Shown piece after piece: positions 44,052 through 53,251 of a stretch of DNA of 64,000 nucleotides. The position numbers and the translations under genes are program-made. Position 1 is the first letter of the stretch. Each line of letters begins with the position of its first letter. The stretch is from a bacterium (GTDB lineage Bacteria; Electryoneota; JAOADG01): contig JAOADG010000012.1 in the NCBI GenBank assembly GCA_026417415.1, positions 55,836 through 119,835 on the forward strand, given 5' to 3'. The notes beneath the pieces were generated by a model. That model was not told the origin of the DNA. It did not search any database and saw only the letters and a program-made list of their open reading frames with translations.

Positions 44052-44996
44052 TTATACATCTTTTCTGTTCAACATTTCTTGAACAGTTAATTGAAGACCT
44101 TCACGAAATGGAATGAATACTTGGTAACCCAATAAACGTTGTGCTTTGCTAATGTCTGCCAACGAGTGCTTGATATCTCCTTTCCGAAAATCTGTGTAAA
44201 TCGGACGAATGTTGGTTTGCAGCGCAGCATTGATACCTTGAACCAAGTCATTCAAAGAATAACTTTCACCACAAGCAACATTGATCACTTCACCGGCAAC
44301 GTTAGGAGCAGTTGCTGCTGCTAAATTGGCCCATACGACATTTTGAACGTAGGTAAAATCACGAGAGGTGGAACCATCTCCATAAATCGTTGGAGATTCG
44401 CCACGTTTCATTAAACGAATAAACTTAGGAATCACCGCAGAATAGGGACTGTTTGGATCTTGATTTCCACCAAAAACATTAAAGTAACGGATCACAACGG
44501 TTTCTAATCCATACAATTTATAAAAAACCAGAAAGTAATACTCATCGCACAATTTATTCACAGCATAAGGAGAGAGAGGGCGAGGAGGTAATGTTTCTAC
44601 TTTTTTGGGTTCAGGTGCATCACCATATACAGAAGAACTTGATGCAAACACGATCCGTTTGATGGTTTTGGAACGGCGAGCTACATCCAGTAAATTCAAA
44701 GTACCGCTTATGTTTACATCATTGGAAGTAATGGGATCACTGATTGAACGAGGAACGCTTGGAAGTGCAGCTTGGTGGTAAATGTAATCCACACCATCCA
44801 ATGCATCTAAGACAGTGTGATAACTACGAATGTCCCCTTCAATTAGTTCTATATCCGAGAGTATGGATAAAAGATTTTCCCTCCTACCCGTTGAAAAATT
44901 ATCCAACACACGTACTTTTTCGCCTCTTTTCAGTAGTTCTTGAACAATATTGGAACCAATGAATCCGCCGCCCCCCGTAACTAAATGCAATGCCAT
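44052..44996 (-). CDS. NAD-dependent sugar epimerase/dehydratase (UDP-GlcNAc/UDP-Glc 4-epimerase-like)
   Basis: Extended short-chain dehydrogenase of 314 residues: VTGGGGFIGSNIVQELL for NAD, YIYHQAALPSVPRS, the catalytic SSSSVYGDAPEPK and YAVNK, then RYFNVFGGNQDPNSPYSAVIPKFI. The last motif is like WbpP/Gne C4-epimerases acting on UDP-GlcNAc. It supplies activated sugars for surface polysaccharides. GGAGTATCT precedes the ATG. Confidence 0.9.
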   Translation of the reverse strand: MALHLVTGGGGFIGSNIVQELLKRGEKVRVLDNFSTGRRENLLSILSDIELIEGDIRSYHTVLDALDGVDYIYHQAALPSVPRSISDPITSNDVNISGTLNLLDVARRSKTIKRIVFASSSSVYGDAPEPKKVETLPPRPLSPYAVNKLCDEYYFLVFYKLYGLETVVIRYFNVFGGNQDPNSPYSAVIPKFIRLMKRGESPTIYGDGSTSRDFTYVQNVVWANLAAATAPNVAGEVINVACGESYSLNDLVQGINAALQTNIRPIYTDFRKGDIKHSLADISKAQRLLGYQVFIPFREGLQLTVQEMLNRKDV

Positions 44997-45127
44997 AGAT
45001 ACTCCAAAAAATTATTGTAGTATGAAATTAAAAATGTAATGATCTTCCATTTGAATTAAATTACTTGTATCTTAATCTAATTGAAAAACATATTGAAAAA
45101 AATTATTGAAAAGAAGCAGGAATATCT

Positions 45128-46333
45128 ATGATAACCTTCACATCAGGAAATTTAATCAATAAATCGGATTGTCAAGTTTCCTATACACTTACATCAGATC
45201 CAATTCAAATTAACATTCGTTCCAAAGTGGAATCAATCTATGGTGATGCCATAAGAAATACGGTTCAACAAACGTTAAAAGAGTTAGAAATTGAAAGCGG
45301 TGTCTTAGAAGTTCAAGATAATGGTGCATTAGATTTTGTCATTATGGCACGTATAGAAGCAGCGGTTAAATTGGCTTTTCCTAATCTACATAAAAGTGCA
45401 TTACCGCCTATGCAATCCCATTGTTGTTATGCATCTTCTTTTGATCGCTTTCGTAGAAGCCGCTTATACATACCTGGCGATCAACCTAAATTGATGATTA
45501 ACGCTGGGATTCATAAACCAGATGGAATTATTCTTGATTTAGAAGATTCGGTATCACCAAAAGAAAAACTATCTGCACGGTTAATTGTAAGAAATGCATT
45601 GCGGACATTAGATTTTTTTGGTTCGGAAAGAATGGTCAGAATAAACCAAGGACATCTTGGTTTTCTTGATTTAGAAGAAATTTTACCTCACAATGTCCAT
45701 CTAATTTTAGTACCCAAAGTAGAAACAGCGGAACAATTGAAACAAATTGATGCGAAAGTGGATGAATTGATTCAACAACACAACATCAATCATCCCATTT
45801 TTTTAATGCCCATTCTTGAAAGTGCCATGGGAATTTTAAATGCCTTAGCCATTGCACAAGCTAGCAAGCGAAATGTCGCCTTAGCCATAGGGTTAGAAGA
45901 TTACACCGCTGACCTTGGAACACAAAGGACGTTAGATGGAAGAGAATCGTTTTTTGCAAGAAGTATGGTTGTGAACGCAGCACGTGCAGCAGGAATACAG
46001 CCGATTGATACTGTCTTCTCAGATGTAAATGATATGGAGGGCTTAAGAAAATCCGTAGAAGAAGCAAAATCATTGGGGTTTGATGGAAAGGGGTGCATTC
46101 ATCCACGTCAAATCCAACCTATACACGAAGCATTTGCACCTACTCAAGATGAAATTGATCGTGCAAAAAAAATTGTACTTGCTTTTGAAGAAGCAGAAGC
46201 AAAAGGGTTAGGAGTAGTCGCATTGGGAAGTAAAATGATTGATCCACCCGTAGTTAAACGAGCGTTACGAACGGTGAAATTAGCCATCGCAACGGGATTG
46301 CTTTCTGAAAACTGGCGTGAAAAAAATAATTAG
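45128..46333 (+). CDS. Citrate-lyase-like fusion: CitD acyl-carrier domain plus CitE beta subunit
   Basis: 401 residues. Residues 1-95 match CitD, the acyl-carrier subunit: SGNLINKSDCQVSY with S13 at the prosthetic-group position, SKVESIYGDAIRNTVQQTL, DNGALDFVIMARIEAAVKLA. Residues 105-395 match CitE/HpcH aldolase: RRSRLYIPGDQPKLM, DGIILDLEDSVSPKEK, VPKVETAEQL and IGLEDYTADLG. Normally these are separate genes in citDEF. No citF, citC or citG/X is in the window, so either the partner is elsewhere or this is a related acyl lyase. Cytoplasmic. Ends 3 bases from convergent cstA. Confidence 0.88.
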   Translation: MITFTSGNLINKSDCQVSYTLTSDPIQINIRSKVESIYGDAIRNTVQQTLKELEIESGVLEVQDNGALDFVIMARIEAAVKLAFPNLHKSALPPMQSHCCYASSFDRFRRSRLYIPGDQPKLMINAGIHKPDGIILDLEDSVSPKEKLSARLIVRNALRTLDFFGSERMVRINQGHLGFLDLEEILPHNVHLILVPKVETAEQLKQIDAKVDELIQQHNINHPIFLMPILESAMGILNALAIAQASKRNVALAIGLEDYTADLGTQRTLDGRESFFARSMVVNAARAAGIQPIDTVFSDVNDMEGLRKSVEEAKSLGFDGKGCIHPRQIQPIHEAFAPTQDEIDRAKKIVLAFEEAEAKGLGVVALGSKMIDPPVVKRALRTVKLAIATGLLSENWREKNN

Positions 46334-46336
46334 TGG

Positions 46337-48106
46337 TTACGTCTGAACCGTTTCTTCTTCCAATTCAAAAGCCAATTCACCTTTATTAGGTCTTAAAAAG
46401 GTCTTAAGCGTAAGTATGGTAACGCTAATTGCTAATATCAAAAGAAAAGTATCTGCAAAGAGAAGTACGTAATTTTTCTTTAAGATGTATTGTTGTAGTA
46501 AGATGAGCAGCGAAGCCACAGTCGTAACCAGCATAAAAATAGCAGGAACAAGAGTAAAGAAAAATTTCTTTCTACGTAACAATAACCAAGCGGAAACTGC
46601 CAATAAGCTCAAAGCTGCAAGCATCTGATTGGTGGTTCCAAAGATCGGCCACAATACACTAAAAGCATTGGTTGTTGCAAGGATCCACATAAAGAAAACA
46701 GATATAGCAGCATTCACCCAAGGTTGACGCAACCACGAAGGCACTTCACGAAAAATCATTCCCCACAATTCTTCAAACAAATAACGGTTCAAGCGAACTG
46801 CTGTGTCTAGTGTGGTCACGATAAATCCTTCAACCAAAAGAATCCCAAACACAGTACCAATTTCTATAGGTACCTTCAGGCCCATATAGAACAGGTTACC
46901 TGCTGCCAAAGAAAACGCCAAAATAGGATTCGATTTTACGTTCGGATCATCTGGCCATACCAACGATTGATAATCCGTAAAACTAAATGCAACACCCACT
47001 GCAATGAGGACACATACTGCTAAGGCAGATTCTAAAATCATCGCATAATAACCAACTTTTCTTGCATCAGTTTCATTCATGATTTGTTTACCAGTAGTTC
47101 CACCTGCAACCAAGGAATGAAAACCGCTGATAGCGCCACAAGCAATGGTGATAAACATCATAGGCCAAATTAAACCCAATTTTTCAATGCCACTGGATAC
47201 ATTAAATGCAGGAAAATGAATTGAATTCCCTTGAAATCCTGCGATAAAAACAGAAAGAAGCAGCATCAAAATACCACCATATAAAATTTGCACATTAACA
47301 AAATCTCGTGGTTGCATGATGATCCATACCGGTAATCCAGATGCAATCAAAACATAGATAGTAATAACAATCATCCAGATCTTGGGGCTTAAAGTGATTG
47401 GAAAGTAAAACCCTAAAACAATAGAGAGTACACAGACCAATGCTGCGGTTCCATAGGAAAGAATAGGGGAAACTTTTTTGCGGTAGATAAGCCATCCAAT
47501 CATCGGTGAAAATAGCGTAATAACAATTACAGACATTGAAGCTATCCCACCAATCTTTGCCATGACGACTCCATCTTTCTCAAACGTATGCAACAAAGTG
47601 TGTTTAGGATTGCCACCGATTTTTTCCAAAGGCCAAACCGAGGTTAACGAAATTGCAGTTGCATTTAAGAATGCAGAAGTAACCAGCACAATCATTAGAA
47701 TAGTAAAAAGGATAAACAATTTGAAACCAGTATTTCCGAGGGTCTTTTTAGCAATTTCTGCCATTGATTTTCCACCCTCACGCATACTGACAAAGAGAGA
47801 AGTAAAATCGTGCACTGCTCCAAAAAAGATTCCACCCAATAGAATCCACAACCAAGCAGGAATAAAACCATATAACGCTGCCATCGTCGGTCCAAGAATG
47901 GGGCCTGCACCTGCTATAGTGGCGAAGTGATGTGCAAAAACCACATATCGTTTTGTTGGAACATAATCGTGTCCATCATTTAATTTAACTGCTGGAGTTA
48001 AACGGGATGGATTTTCACCCAACCATTTTGCGACAAGTTTTGCGTAATATCGCAAGCCAAACCAAAAAGCAAGAAAAGCAAGAGCAATGAATAGTAAAAT
48101 GCTCAT
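46337..48106 (-). CDS. cstA: Carbon starvation protein CstA family transporter
   Basis: 589-residue membrane protein with about 15-16 helices. KRYVVFAHHFATIAGAGPI, the site typical of CstA, is near the N-terminus; ILLGGIFFGAVHDFTSLFVS, HSLVAGGTTGKQI and LWPIFGTTNQMLAALSL follow. Family members take up peptides or pyruvate, induced on carbon starvation in E. coli. Some members pair with a small YbdD-like protein; none is seen here. GGGAGTGAG precedes the ATG. Confidence 0.95.
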   Translation of the reverse strand: MSILLFIALAFLAFWFGLRYYAKLVAKWLGENPSRLTPAVKLNDGHDYVPTKRYVVFAHHFATIAGAGPILGPTMAALYGFIPAWLWILLGGIFFGAVHDFTSLFVSMREGGKSMAEIAKKTLGNTGFKLFILFTILMIVLVTSAFLNATAISLTSVWPLEKIGGNPKHTLLHTFEKDGVVMAKIGGIASMSVIVITLFSPMIGWLIYRKKVSPILSYGTAALVCVLSIVLGFYFPITLSPKIWMIVITIYVLIASGLPVWIIMQPRDFVNVQILYGGILMLLLSVFIAGFQGNSIHFPAFNVSSGIEKLGLIWPMMFITIACGAISGFHSLVAGGTTGKQIMNETDARKVGYYAMILESALAVCVLIAVGVAFSFTDYQSLVWPDDPNVKSNPILAFSLAAGNLFYMGLKVPIEIGTVFGILLVEGFIVTTLDTAVRLNRYLFEELWGMIFREVPSWLRQPWVNAAISVFFMWILATTNAFSVLWPIFGTTNQMLAALSLLAVSAWLLLRRKKFFFTLVPAIFMLVTTVASLLILLQQYILKKNYVLLFADTFLLILAISVTILTLKTFLRPNKGELAFELEEETVQT

Positions 48107-48156
48107 AGATTCTCACTCCCATCTCGAATAAAAAATCTAATCATGGTGTTGATGGA

Positions 48157-49626
48157 CTACTCGCTAACTGCTTTTACATAGAATGAATAGTAATTGCTTG
48201 TCTCAAGAGGTATAGAAAAAGAGGTAGAGGTAGTTTCTCCAAACAATTGGTATCGTAACGTGTATTGTGCACCACCAAAAGGGGAGCGATAAATTCGGTA
48301 TCGGATGGACGTCCCTTGAGGTAAGGTGCGATTACGAAAATCGCGCGTGACAGCACTCCATTGTAAAACCGGTGAACCACTGGAAAAAGAGATGGTTACA
48401 TTGGAAGGAGTTCTGGGTGCACGATAATTGTTGAGTGCATTGTACACTAAATCAGCAATACTATCACTAAATGCTTGATATTGTTGCGGGGTTAACGCAT
48501 TGGTGAGATAGTAAGCAGATCGTGTACGAATTGTCGTTTCAATCGTATAAAGATATTGCAACCAACCTCCGCTTTCATTGGTCAAAAAGCGGGTATCAAT
48601 ACTCATACTAGGACCATCAATGTTATCATAAATTGCATTGGCTTGACTACAAATGGGAGCATAGGTGATAGAAGTTCCTTGGAGTTGAAGAGAAAGTGAT
48701 GGTTGATGAGGCCAAACTGGTACGCCTAACGTCGTTATGGGATTGCCTAGGAAAAACCATACCACAGGCATGAGCCATTGTCCTTGATGCCATTTTCCAC
48801 CTTGAATAACAATCGCACTCGCGGTATTCCTACGGCAAATTGAGCCATACATGGAACTAAAAGCATAAGGATAACTCCCATGGTATCCATCGTAAGGTAT
48901 AGGATAATAAAGGTTATTCCATCCTTCTGGTGCAATGTCGCGCATGATTCGAAATACTGAATCTAAGGGAACTAGTCCTGCATTTACAGCATTTTGATAA
49001 AATTGTCGTGCCCGATGATTACGATAGAACCCCAAGGGATTGTTGGTAGTGTCAGCGATATAACCATAGTTTGCACGAACCAAAAATCCATTCGGATCAT
49101 TGGCAGTTAGTGGAAATTCCCACCAATTGTTTCTTCCTGCTTCAAAGACAGACATTTCACCGCTGGAATCAAAAGCAAAAAAGCAAGAAGGGTTGGTGCG
49201 GCCTCCATTTAAGGTATCGGTCTCGTTTAGAATTTGTCTAAATTGGGAAAGTGAGTTGCAAGTTCCCAAGGCGCGCGTTTGAATGGTTCCATCATCAGGT
49301 GGGTCTAAAAGTGGTTCCATATTCCATATATTTGAATTCGCAATAGCAAATCCAGCAGTATTTACACCACCCCAAACTTCATTGGAAACATTCCCATAAC
49401 CAATTCCTACAAATCGGTAGGTAGTTCCCTGTAAAATTCTAACCACATTATTTCTTTCAGATACATCTCGATTTTTCCAAATCAACATTCTTCCGTCCGT
49501 TGTTCGTTCAGGGCGGAGAAGAGCCAGCGTGCATTCACCGTAAGGTGCAATTTCTAATCCTTCGGATGCAAAGGAATTCAATGGAATAGATAAAACTATA
49601 AAAATTAGGAAATTGGAAACCTTCAC
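48157..49626 (-). CDS. Exported Ntn-hydrolase, peptidase C45 / acyltransferase-like, with C-terminal FN3 domain
   Basis: 489 residues from the GTG at 49626, which gives a signal peptide (KVSNFLIFIVLSIPLNSFAS); an ATG at 49749 adds 41 basic residues and neither start has a clear Shine-Dalgarno. After the signal, GECTLALLRP places C32 as possible N-terminal nucleophile after cleavage; TTDGRMLIWKNRDVSERNN and VGIGYGNVSNEVWGGVNTAG fit the C45/penicillin-acylase-like Ntn fold (C...DG...RN.D). The last 90 residues form a fibronectin III domain. It may hydrolyse amide bonds in peptides outside the inner membrane; substrate unknown. Confidence 0.65.
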   Translation of the reverse strand: MKVSNFLIFIVLSIPLNSFASEGLEIAPYGECTLALLRPERTTDGRMLIWKNRDVSERNNVVRILQGTTYRFVGIGYGNVSNEVWGGVNTAGFAIANSNIWNMEPLLDPPDDGTIQTRALGTCNSLSQFRQILNETDTLNGGRTNPSCFFAFDSSGEMSVFEAGRNNWWEFPLTANDPNGFLVRANYGYIADTTNNPLGFYRNHRARQFYQNAVNAGLVPLDSVFRIMRDIAPEGWNNLYYPIPYDGYHGSYPYAFSSMYGSICRRNTASAIVIQGGKWHQGQWLMPVVWFFLGNPITTLGVPVWPHQPSLSLQLQGTSITYAPICSQANAIYDNIDGPSMSIDTRFLTNESGGWLQYLYTIETTIRTRSAYYLTNALTPQQYQAFSDSIADLVYNALNNYRAPRTPSNVTISFSSGSPVLQWSAVTRDFRNRTLPQGTSIRYRIYRSPFGGAQYTLRYQLFGETTSTSFSIPLETSNYYSFYVKAVSE

Positions 49627-49795
49627 ACTGGTACATTCACTCACATTAAATTCAAACTTAGAGCACGAATAGAAATATCGCAAGCGTTTTTTTGAATACT
49701 CGTTTTTTTTAGGAATTGTGAATTTTAACGGAAATCTGTGTAGATTCATAAATTCAAAATCTAAATCATAATGAACAAGTTGGAGTAGAAGTCGT

Positions 49796-50314
49796 ATGGA
49801 TTCTTTCGTCGTGAAATATGGAGTAAAAGTTCAACTCCAAATTCCAGAAGTGTTACAAAATTCAAAAACGGATCTTTTACCTAACCTTCCAATGGAACGC
49901 TCGAAGAATGCTATTCTTAAATTGTTAGAACCACCATTAGAAAAAGACCTAAGAAAAAAATGGTTTATCAGAAGAATAATCATTCTTTTTATTTTAATTT
50001 GGGCTGCCATTCTTGCCATTTTACTCGGTGTAGATAAACCGGTGGTCGCAGCAATTTTGGTTGTGTTTGGTATTGTTTCTCAAGCATTTGCAGCGATTTT
50101 AGCTTTAATTGCTTTAATTCCTGTTATTGGTCCTACCTTGGTTTGGGCTTTATCATTACCGATAGTATGGCTTTTAAATGCATTTGGTTATGTTGTTTCA
50201 ATAAAACTTGCCTCGCAAGGAAAAGGAAGAGAAATTTTAAATTGGCGAACTGTTGCTTTGGTATTTATCATTGGAACTGCAGTCGGTATAGTGATTGGCA
50301 GGTTTTTACCTTGA
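49796..50314 (+). CDS. Membrane protein of unknown function
   Basis: 172 residues: a polar, basic N-terminus (1-55), then hydrophobic stretches at about 58-78, 82-110, 112-132 and 150-171, so three or four helices. GGAGTAG precedes the ATG. Monocistronic between a divergent gene and the tRNA. No family recognised. Confidence 0.65.
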   Translation: MDSFVVKYGVKVQLQIPEVLQNSKTDLLPNLPMERSKNAILKLLEPPLEKDLRKKWFIRRIIILFILIWAAILAILLGVDKPVVAAILVVFGIVSQAFAAILALIALIPVIGPTLVWALSLPIVWLLNAFGYVVSIKLASQGKGREILNWRTVALVFIIGTAVGIVIGRFLP

Positions 50315-50403
50315 TTCTTTTTTCTTTATGAACCTCTAACGTAGAGACATACTTGGTGAAGATCAATCTGCTGTTTTTCGTAAAGCGATTGTGCGAAAAA
50401 CAA

Positions 50404-50433
50404 TTGACAAGGTCTAATCAAGCGTACTATATT
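50404..50433 (+). promoter_or_regulatory. Sigma70-type promoter of tRNA-Thr
   Basis: TTGACA, 18-base spacer, TATATT; start expected near 50440, about 50 bases before the tRNA. An inverted repeat (TGTTTTTCG 50372-50380 / CGAAAAACA 50394-50402) stands directly before the -35 box. Confidence 0.7.
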
Positions 50434-50491
50434 CTTTTGTAGAACGAACACCTTTCACATCATAATCGTAAGTTATCTATCTTTCTATACA

Positions 50492-50564
50492 GCCACCTTA
50501 GCTCAGTCGGTAGAGCAGCTGATTCGTAATCAGCAGGTCTGCGGTTCGAGTCCGCAAGGTGGCT
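50492..50564 (+). tRNA. tRNA-Thr (anticodon CGT)
   Basis: 73-nt cloverleaf: acceptor GCCACCT/AGGTGGC with discriminator T, D arm in TAGCTCAGTCGGTAGAGC, anticodon stem GCTGA/TCAGC with loop TTCGTAA (anticodon CGT, codon ACG), T arm GCGGTTCGAGTCCGC. CCA is not encoded. Confidence 0.96.
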
Positions 50565-50584
50565 CTATGCATTGATTGAACAAC

Positions 50585-51472
50585 TTAAAAAGAAACTTTC
50601 CCAAAGAACTCTTTTTCCCACTGTTTAACACGTTCATAATCAGGATGACTACGTTCTACAATGCGAAAATTCGTGTCATGAGGATTTTTATGAGAAGGTG
50701 GTTGATGACTATGAAGTAATTCATGAAAAATGACAAATCGGATTACAAATTCAGGTACATCGGGTGAGTCAAGAATTGGATGAATGAATACACGATGATA
50801 TTGAGCAGAATAGCTTCCAAGGTGACGTGAACGTGCACGTTTGGGTCCTTTTCGTCCCCAACCGATGGATACGTTGCAGGATCCACCAAACCAAGTTTCA
50901 TTAACCTCATTGTACAGTTTAGATAAATCATAATATGTACCTTGAGTGTGATATTGTTTTTGAGGTAAGGTGTTTCTTTGAATTCGTGCAGTTAATACAC
51001 TTAATTCGGTGATGTATTGTTCTATGAGTTTTGGGGGTTTCTTTCTTGGTCCTTTAAGCCATTGAACCAAGGACTGTAAAATACAATCTGGTGCCTGAGT
51101 AAAACGATGATGGATGCGTAACATCATTATTTTTCCCTCTTTTTTGAGAGAGATAAAACGTGTTCTACCACGAATTTTTCGTATTTCTAAAGGATTTGTA
51201 AAATAAGGTTGAAGTTGGTTTTTTAACCATTGACACAGCAATTGAAAATTTGTTTCTTCAAGAAGTTTTTGTTGTTTAAGTTCTTTTTTAGAAGGTTTTA
51301 GAAAGGTTTGTTCATTTGAAATTTGTTCCGTTAAAACCTGCTTGGTTTGAATGTTCTCATCAGAAGTATACTCTATGAGTTTAGATAAAAAAGGATTGGA
51401 TGGCGATTGATTATCTGAAGGTTTAGTATCAAACTGATCGAATAAAGAAAGTTGAACGGGAAGTTTTTTCAT
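50585..51472 (-). CDS. SprT-like metalloprotease-domain protein
   Basis: 295 residues. A charged N-terminal half (1-150) contains RKIRGRTRFISLKKEG, a YgjP/SprT-like core strand. The C-terminal half has YDLSKLYNEVNETWFGG and SAQYHRVFIHPIL, typical of SprT domains, and the zinc site HELLH (250-254) with a third ligand probably H265 in PHDTNF. Eukaryotic relatives (Spartan) cut DNA-protein crosslinks; bacterial substrates are unknown. Cytoplasmic. Followed upstream on the same strand by a DNA glycosylase, which fits a repair setting. Confidence 0.82.
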   Translation of the reverse strand: MKKLPVQLSLFDQFDTKPSDNQSPSNPFLSKLIEYTSDENIQTKQVLTEQISNEQTFLKPSKKELKQQKLLEETNFQLLCQWLKNQLQPYFTNPLEIRKIRGRTRFISLKKEGKIMMLRIHHRFTQAPDCILQSLVQWLKGPRKKPPKLIEQYITELSVLTARIQRNTLPQKQYHTQGTYYDLSKLYNEVNETWFGGSCNVSIGWGRKGPKRARSRHLGSYSAQYHRVFIHPILDSPDVPEFVIRFVIFHELLHSHQPPSHKNPHDTNFRIVERSHPDYERVKQWEKEFFGKVSF

Positions 51473-51618
51473 AAGATCAATTGATAAATACTATGAACAT
51501 CCATTTCTTCGTTATCATTTTTCAACCGATGGTCTATAAAAATGGACAACTCCCAAATGGGTAACAAAATTATTTTGATGACAAAATGAGAGATCATTTT
51601 GAATTAAATCCTTCCAAT

Positions 51619-52206
51619 TCATTGATATTCGTTTGGATTACTACTCAATAAAGTGGAATTGAATAATACATTTTTAAATGCTTTCCATTCATTCAATTTA
51701 TCAATATACGTTAGTGGTTTCCCACGATATCTACCAGCTCTCCCGCTACTTGAAGGTAAAACCCACAGACGAGTTTCACAAGATTCCGTAATACGTTCAG
51801 GATGATAGTAAATAAGTTTTCCCCAATCGCCATAACTTTGCTGGAAATGTTTTCGGGTAATTATATAACCAATTGTTAAGCCATTTGCAGCCAACCATTG
51901 GGGTTGAAGCAGGTTCACCCAATCAAGAATTTTCTTAAGACCAACTTCCATCTCATCTTTAGTCAACTCATTTGCACTAACGGTACTCCGTTCACTGAGA
52001 TCTATGCAACCCAAGCCATAGTTGAATAGTTCTTCGGCACATTCTGAAGTTAAATGCCTATCTGTAAAACCAGCATCATAAAGCAATTGCCAAAACTTGT
52101 TTGAAGGGTGTGCATAATAACTTTGGGATAAAAAGGATCGTGGACTTGGGTTGTGTCCAACAAACCAACAACGTTGATTGGAGCGAAACAAAGGCAATCG
52201 GGTCAT
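51619..52206 (-). CDS. Mismatch-specific G:T/U DNA glycosylase, MUG/TDG type
   Basis: 195 residues. WFVGHNPSPRS with catalytic-type N19 corresponds to GINPG of MUG; SYYAHPSNKFWQLLYDAGF and GLGCIDLSERSTVSANEL are close to the family pattern; VLPSSSGRAGRY is the intercalating-loop region. Removes uracil or thymine mispaired with G. The N-terminal domain is short, as in bacterial MUG. No Shine-Dalgarno is evident. Confidence 0.9.
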   Translation of the reverse strand: MTRLPLFRSNQRCWFVGHNPSPRSFLSQSYYAHPSNKFWQLLYDAGFTDRHLTSECAEELFNYGLGCIDLSERSTVSANELTKDEMEVGLKKILDWVNLLQPQWLAANGLTIGYIITRKHFQQSYGDWGKLIYYHPERITESCETRLWVLPSSSGRAGRYRGKPLTYIDKLNEWKAFKNVLFNSTLLSSNPNEYQ

Positions 52207-52585
52207 AATTCAAATGAATCGTTGATGTAGAATACCAAAATGAAATGTTCTCATTGCTTTAATGAATTACGATGGAAATCATTTCAATAAAAAATTGAGT
52301 AATATTCACTTATTGAAATTTTATTTGAGATTCGATTTTGTAAAATACATTTACATTTATTGATTAGTGATAGAAAGTAAATATTTTTCTCTAACAGAGA
52401 AAAACTTGAACTTGATTCTATTCAATAGCTGAATGGTCAAAAAACCAAATCCTATTCATTGAAACCTTTTTGCGTTCTATACACTCTAATAGTATAAAGA
52501 AAAGTACATTAACAACTAAGTGAATTTTGTAACTTTTTAATGTTTCGTATCTTTATTTAGTGACTTTTGAAAAAGGAGATAGAAT
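52207..52585. other. 379-bp gene-free region
   Basis: AT-rich, no credible coding frame. It separates the glycosylase (minus) from the lpoB-like gene (plus) and contains the promoter listed at 52470. Nothing else recognised. Confidence 0.6.
52470..52498 (+). promoter_or_regulatory. Sigma70-type promoter of the lpoB-like gene
   Basis: TTGCGT, 17-base spacer, TATAAA; predicted start near 52505, about 80 bases before the ATG. The -35 box is the same as in the dehydrogenase operon promoter. Confidence 0.6.
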
Positions 52586-53200
52586 ATGAAAAATCGTCGT
52601 TGGTTAGTATTGGTGAACATCTTTGTGTTAACCATTGCAATTCTTTTCATTGGATGTGGTGGAAAAAAAGTTACGCGAATTGAAACTTCTGAGACACGTG
52701 ATTTAAGTGGACGTTGGAATGATACGGATAGCCGTATGGTATCAGAAGAAGTGATTAAAGATGCTCTTAATCACCCTTGGTTGCAAAGTTTTATTACGAA
52801 AAAAGGAAAAAACCCAACGGTAATAGTCGGTTCAATTCGTAATCTTTCTATGGAACACATTGCTACCGGTACTTTTGTCAAAGATATAGAAAAAGCGTTT
52901 ATCAATAGTGGACGTGTAACTGTTGTTGCATCTGCATTAGAAAGAGGTGAAATCCGAGACGAACGCAGAGAAATGAAAGAAAACGCAGATCCTGAAACCA
53001 TTAAACAAATGGGAAAAGAGTTCGGTGCAGATTACATGTTAACTGGTGAGATCAATGCCATTGAGGATCGCGAGAAAAAAGAATCGGTTATGTATTACCA
53101 AGTGGATTTAACTTTAACGGATATTGAAACCAATGCAAAAGTTTGGATGGGTGGAACGAAAATTAAAAAATACATTGATAGACGTACCCTCAAACTGTAA
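52586..53200 (+). CDS. Penicillin-binding-protein activator LpoB-like lipoprotein
   Basis: 204 residues, AAAAGGAG before the ATG. Lipoprotein signal ending LFIGC (C24), then a short linker with DLSGRWNDTDSRMVSEEVIKDAL and the domain NPTVIVGSIRNLSMEHI, FINSGRVTVVAS, FGADYMLTGEINAI and the final VWMGGTKIKKYI. This is the PF13036 (LpoB) pattern; in E. coli LpoB stimulates PBP1b from the outer membrane. The N-terminal disordered linker is shorter than in E. coli. Followed by a terminator and a COG3014-like gene. Confidence 0.88.
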   Translation: MKNRRWLVLVNIFVLTIAILFIGCGGKKVTRIETSETRDLSGRWNDTDSRMVSEEVIKDALNHPWLQSFITKKGKNPTVIVGSIRNLSMEHIATGTFVKDIEKAFINSGRVTVVASALERGEIRDERREMKENADPETIKQMGKEFGADYMLTGEINAIEDREKKESVMYYQVDLTLTDIETNAKVWMGGTKIKKYIDRRTLKL

Positions 53201-53210
53201 CCAATCCCTT

Positions 53211-53239
53211 AGGCGACTCTTAATGAGTCGCCTTTTTTT
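53211..53239 (+). terminator. Terminator after the lpoB-like gene
   Basis: AGGCGACTC-TTAAT-GAGTCGCCT then a T-run: 9-bp stem. It stands 13 bases before the next ATG, so read-through or a separate weak promoter must serve the COG3014-like gene. Confidence 0.9.
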
Positions 53240-53251
53240 GATATTACAAAA

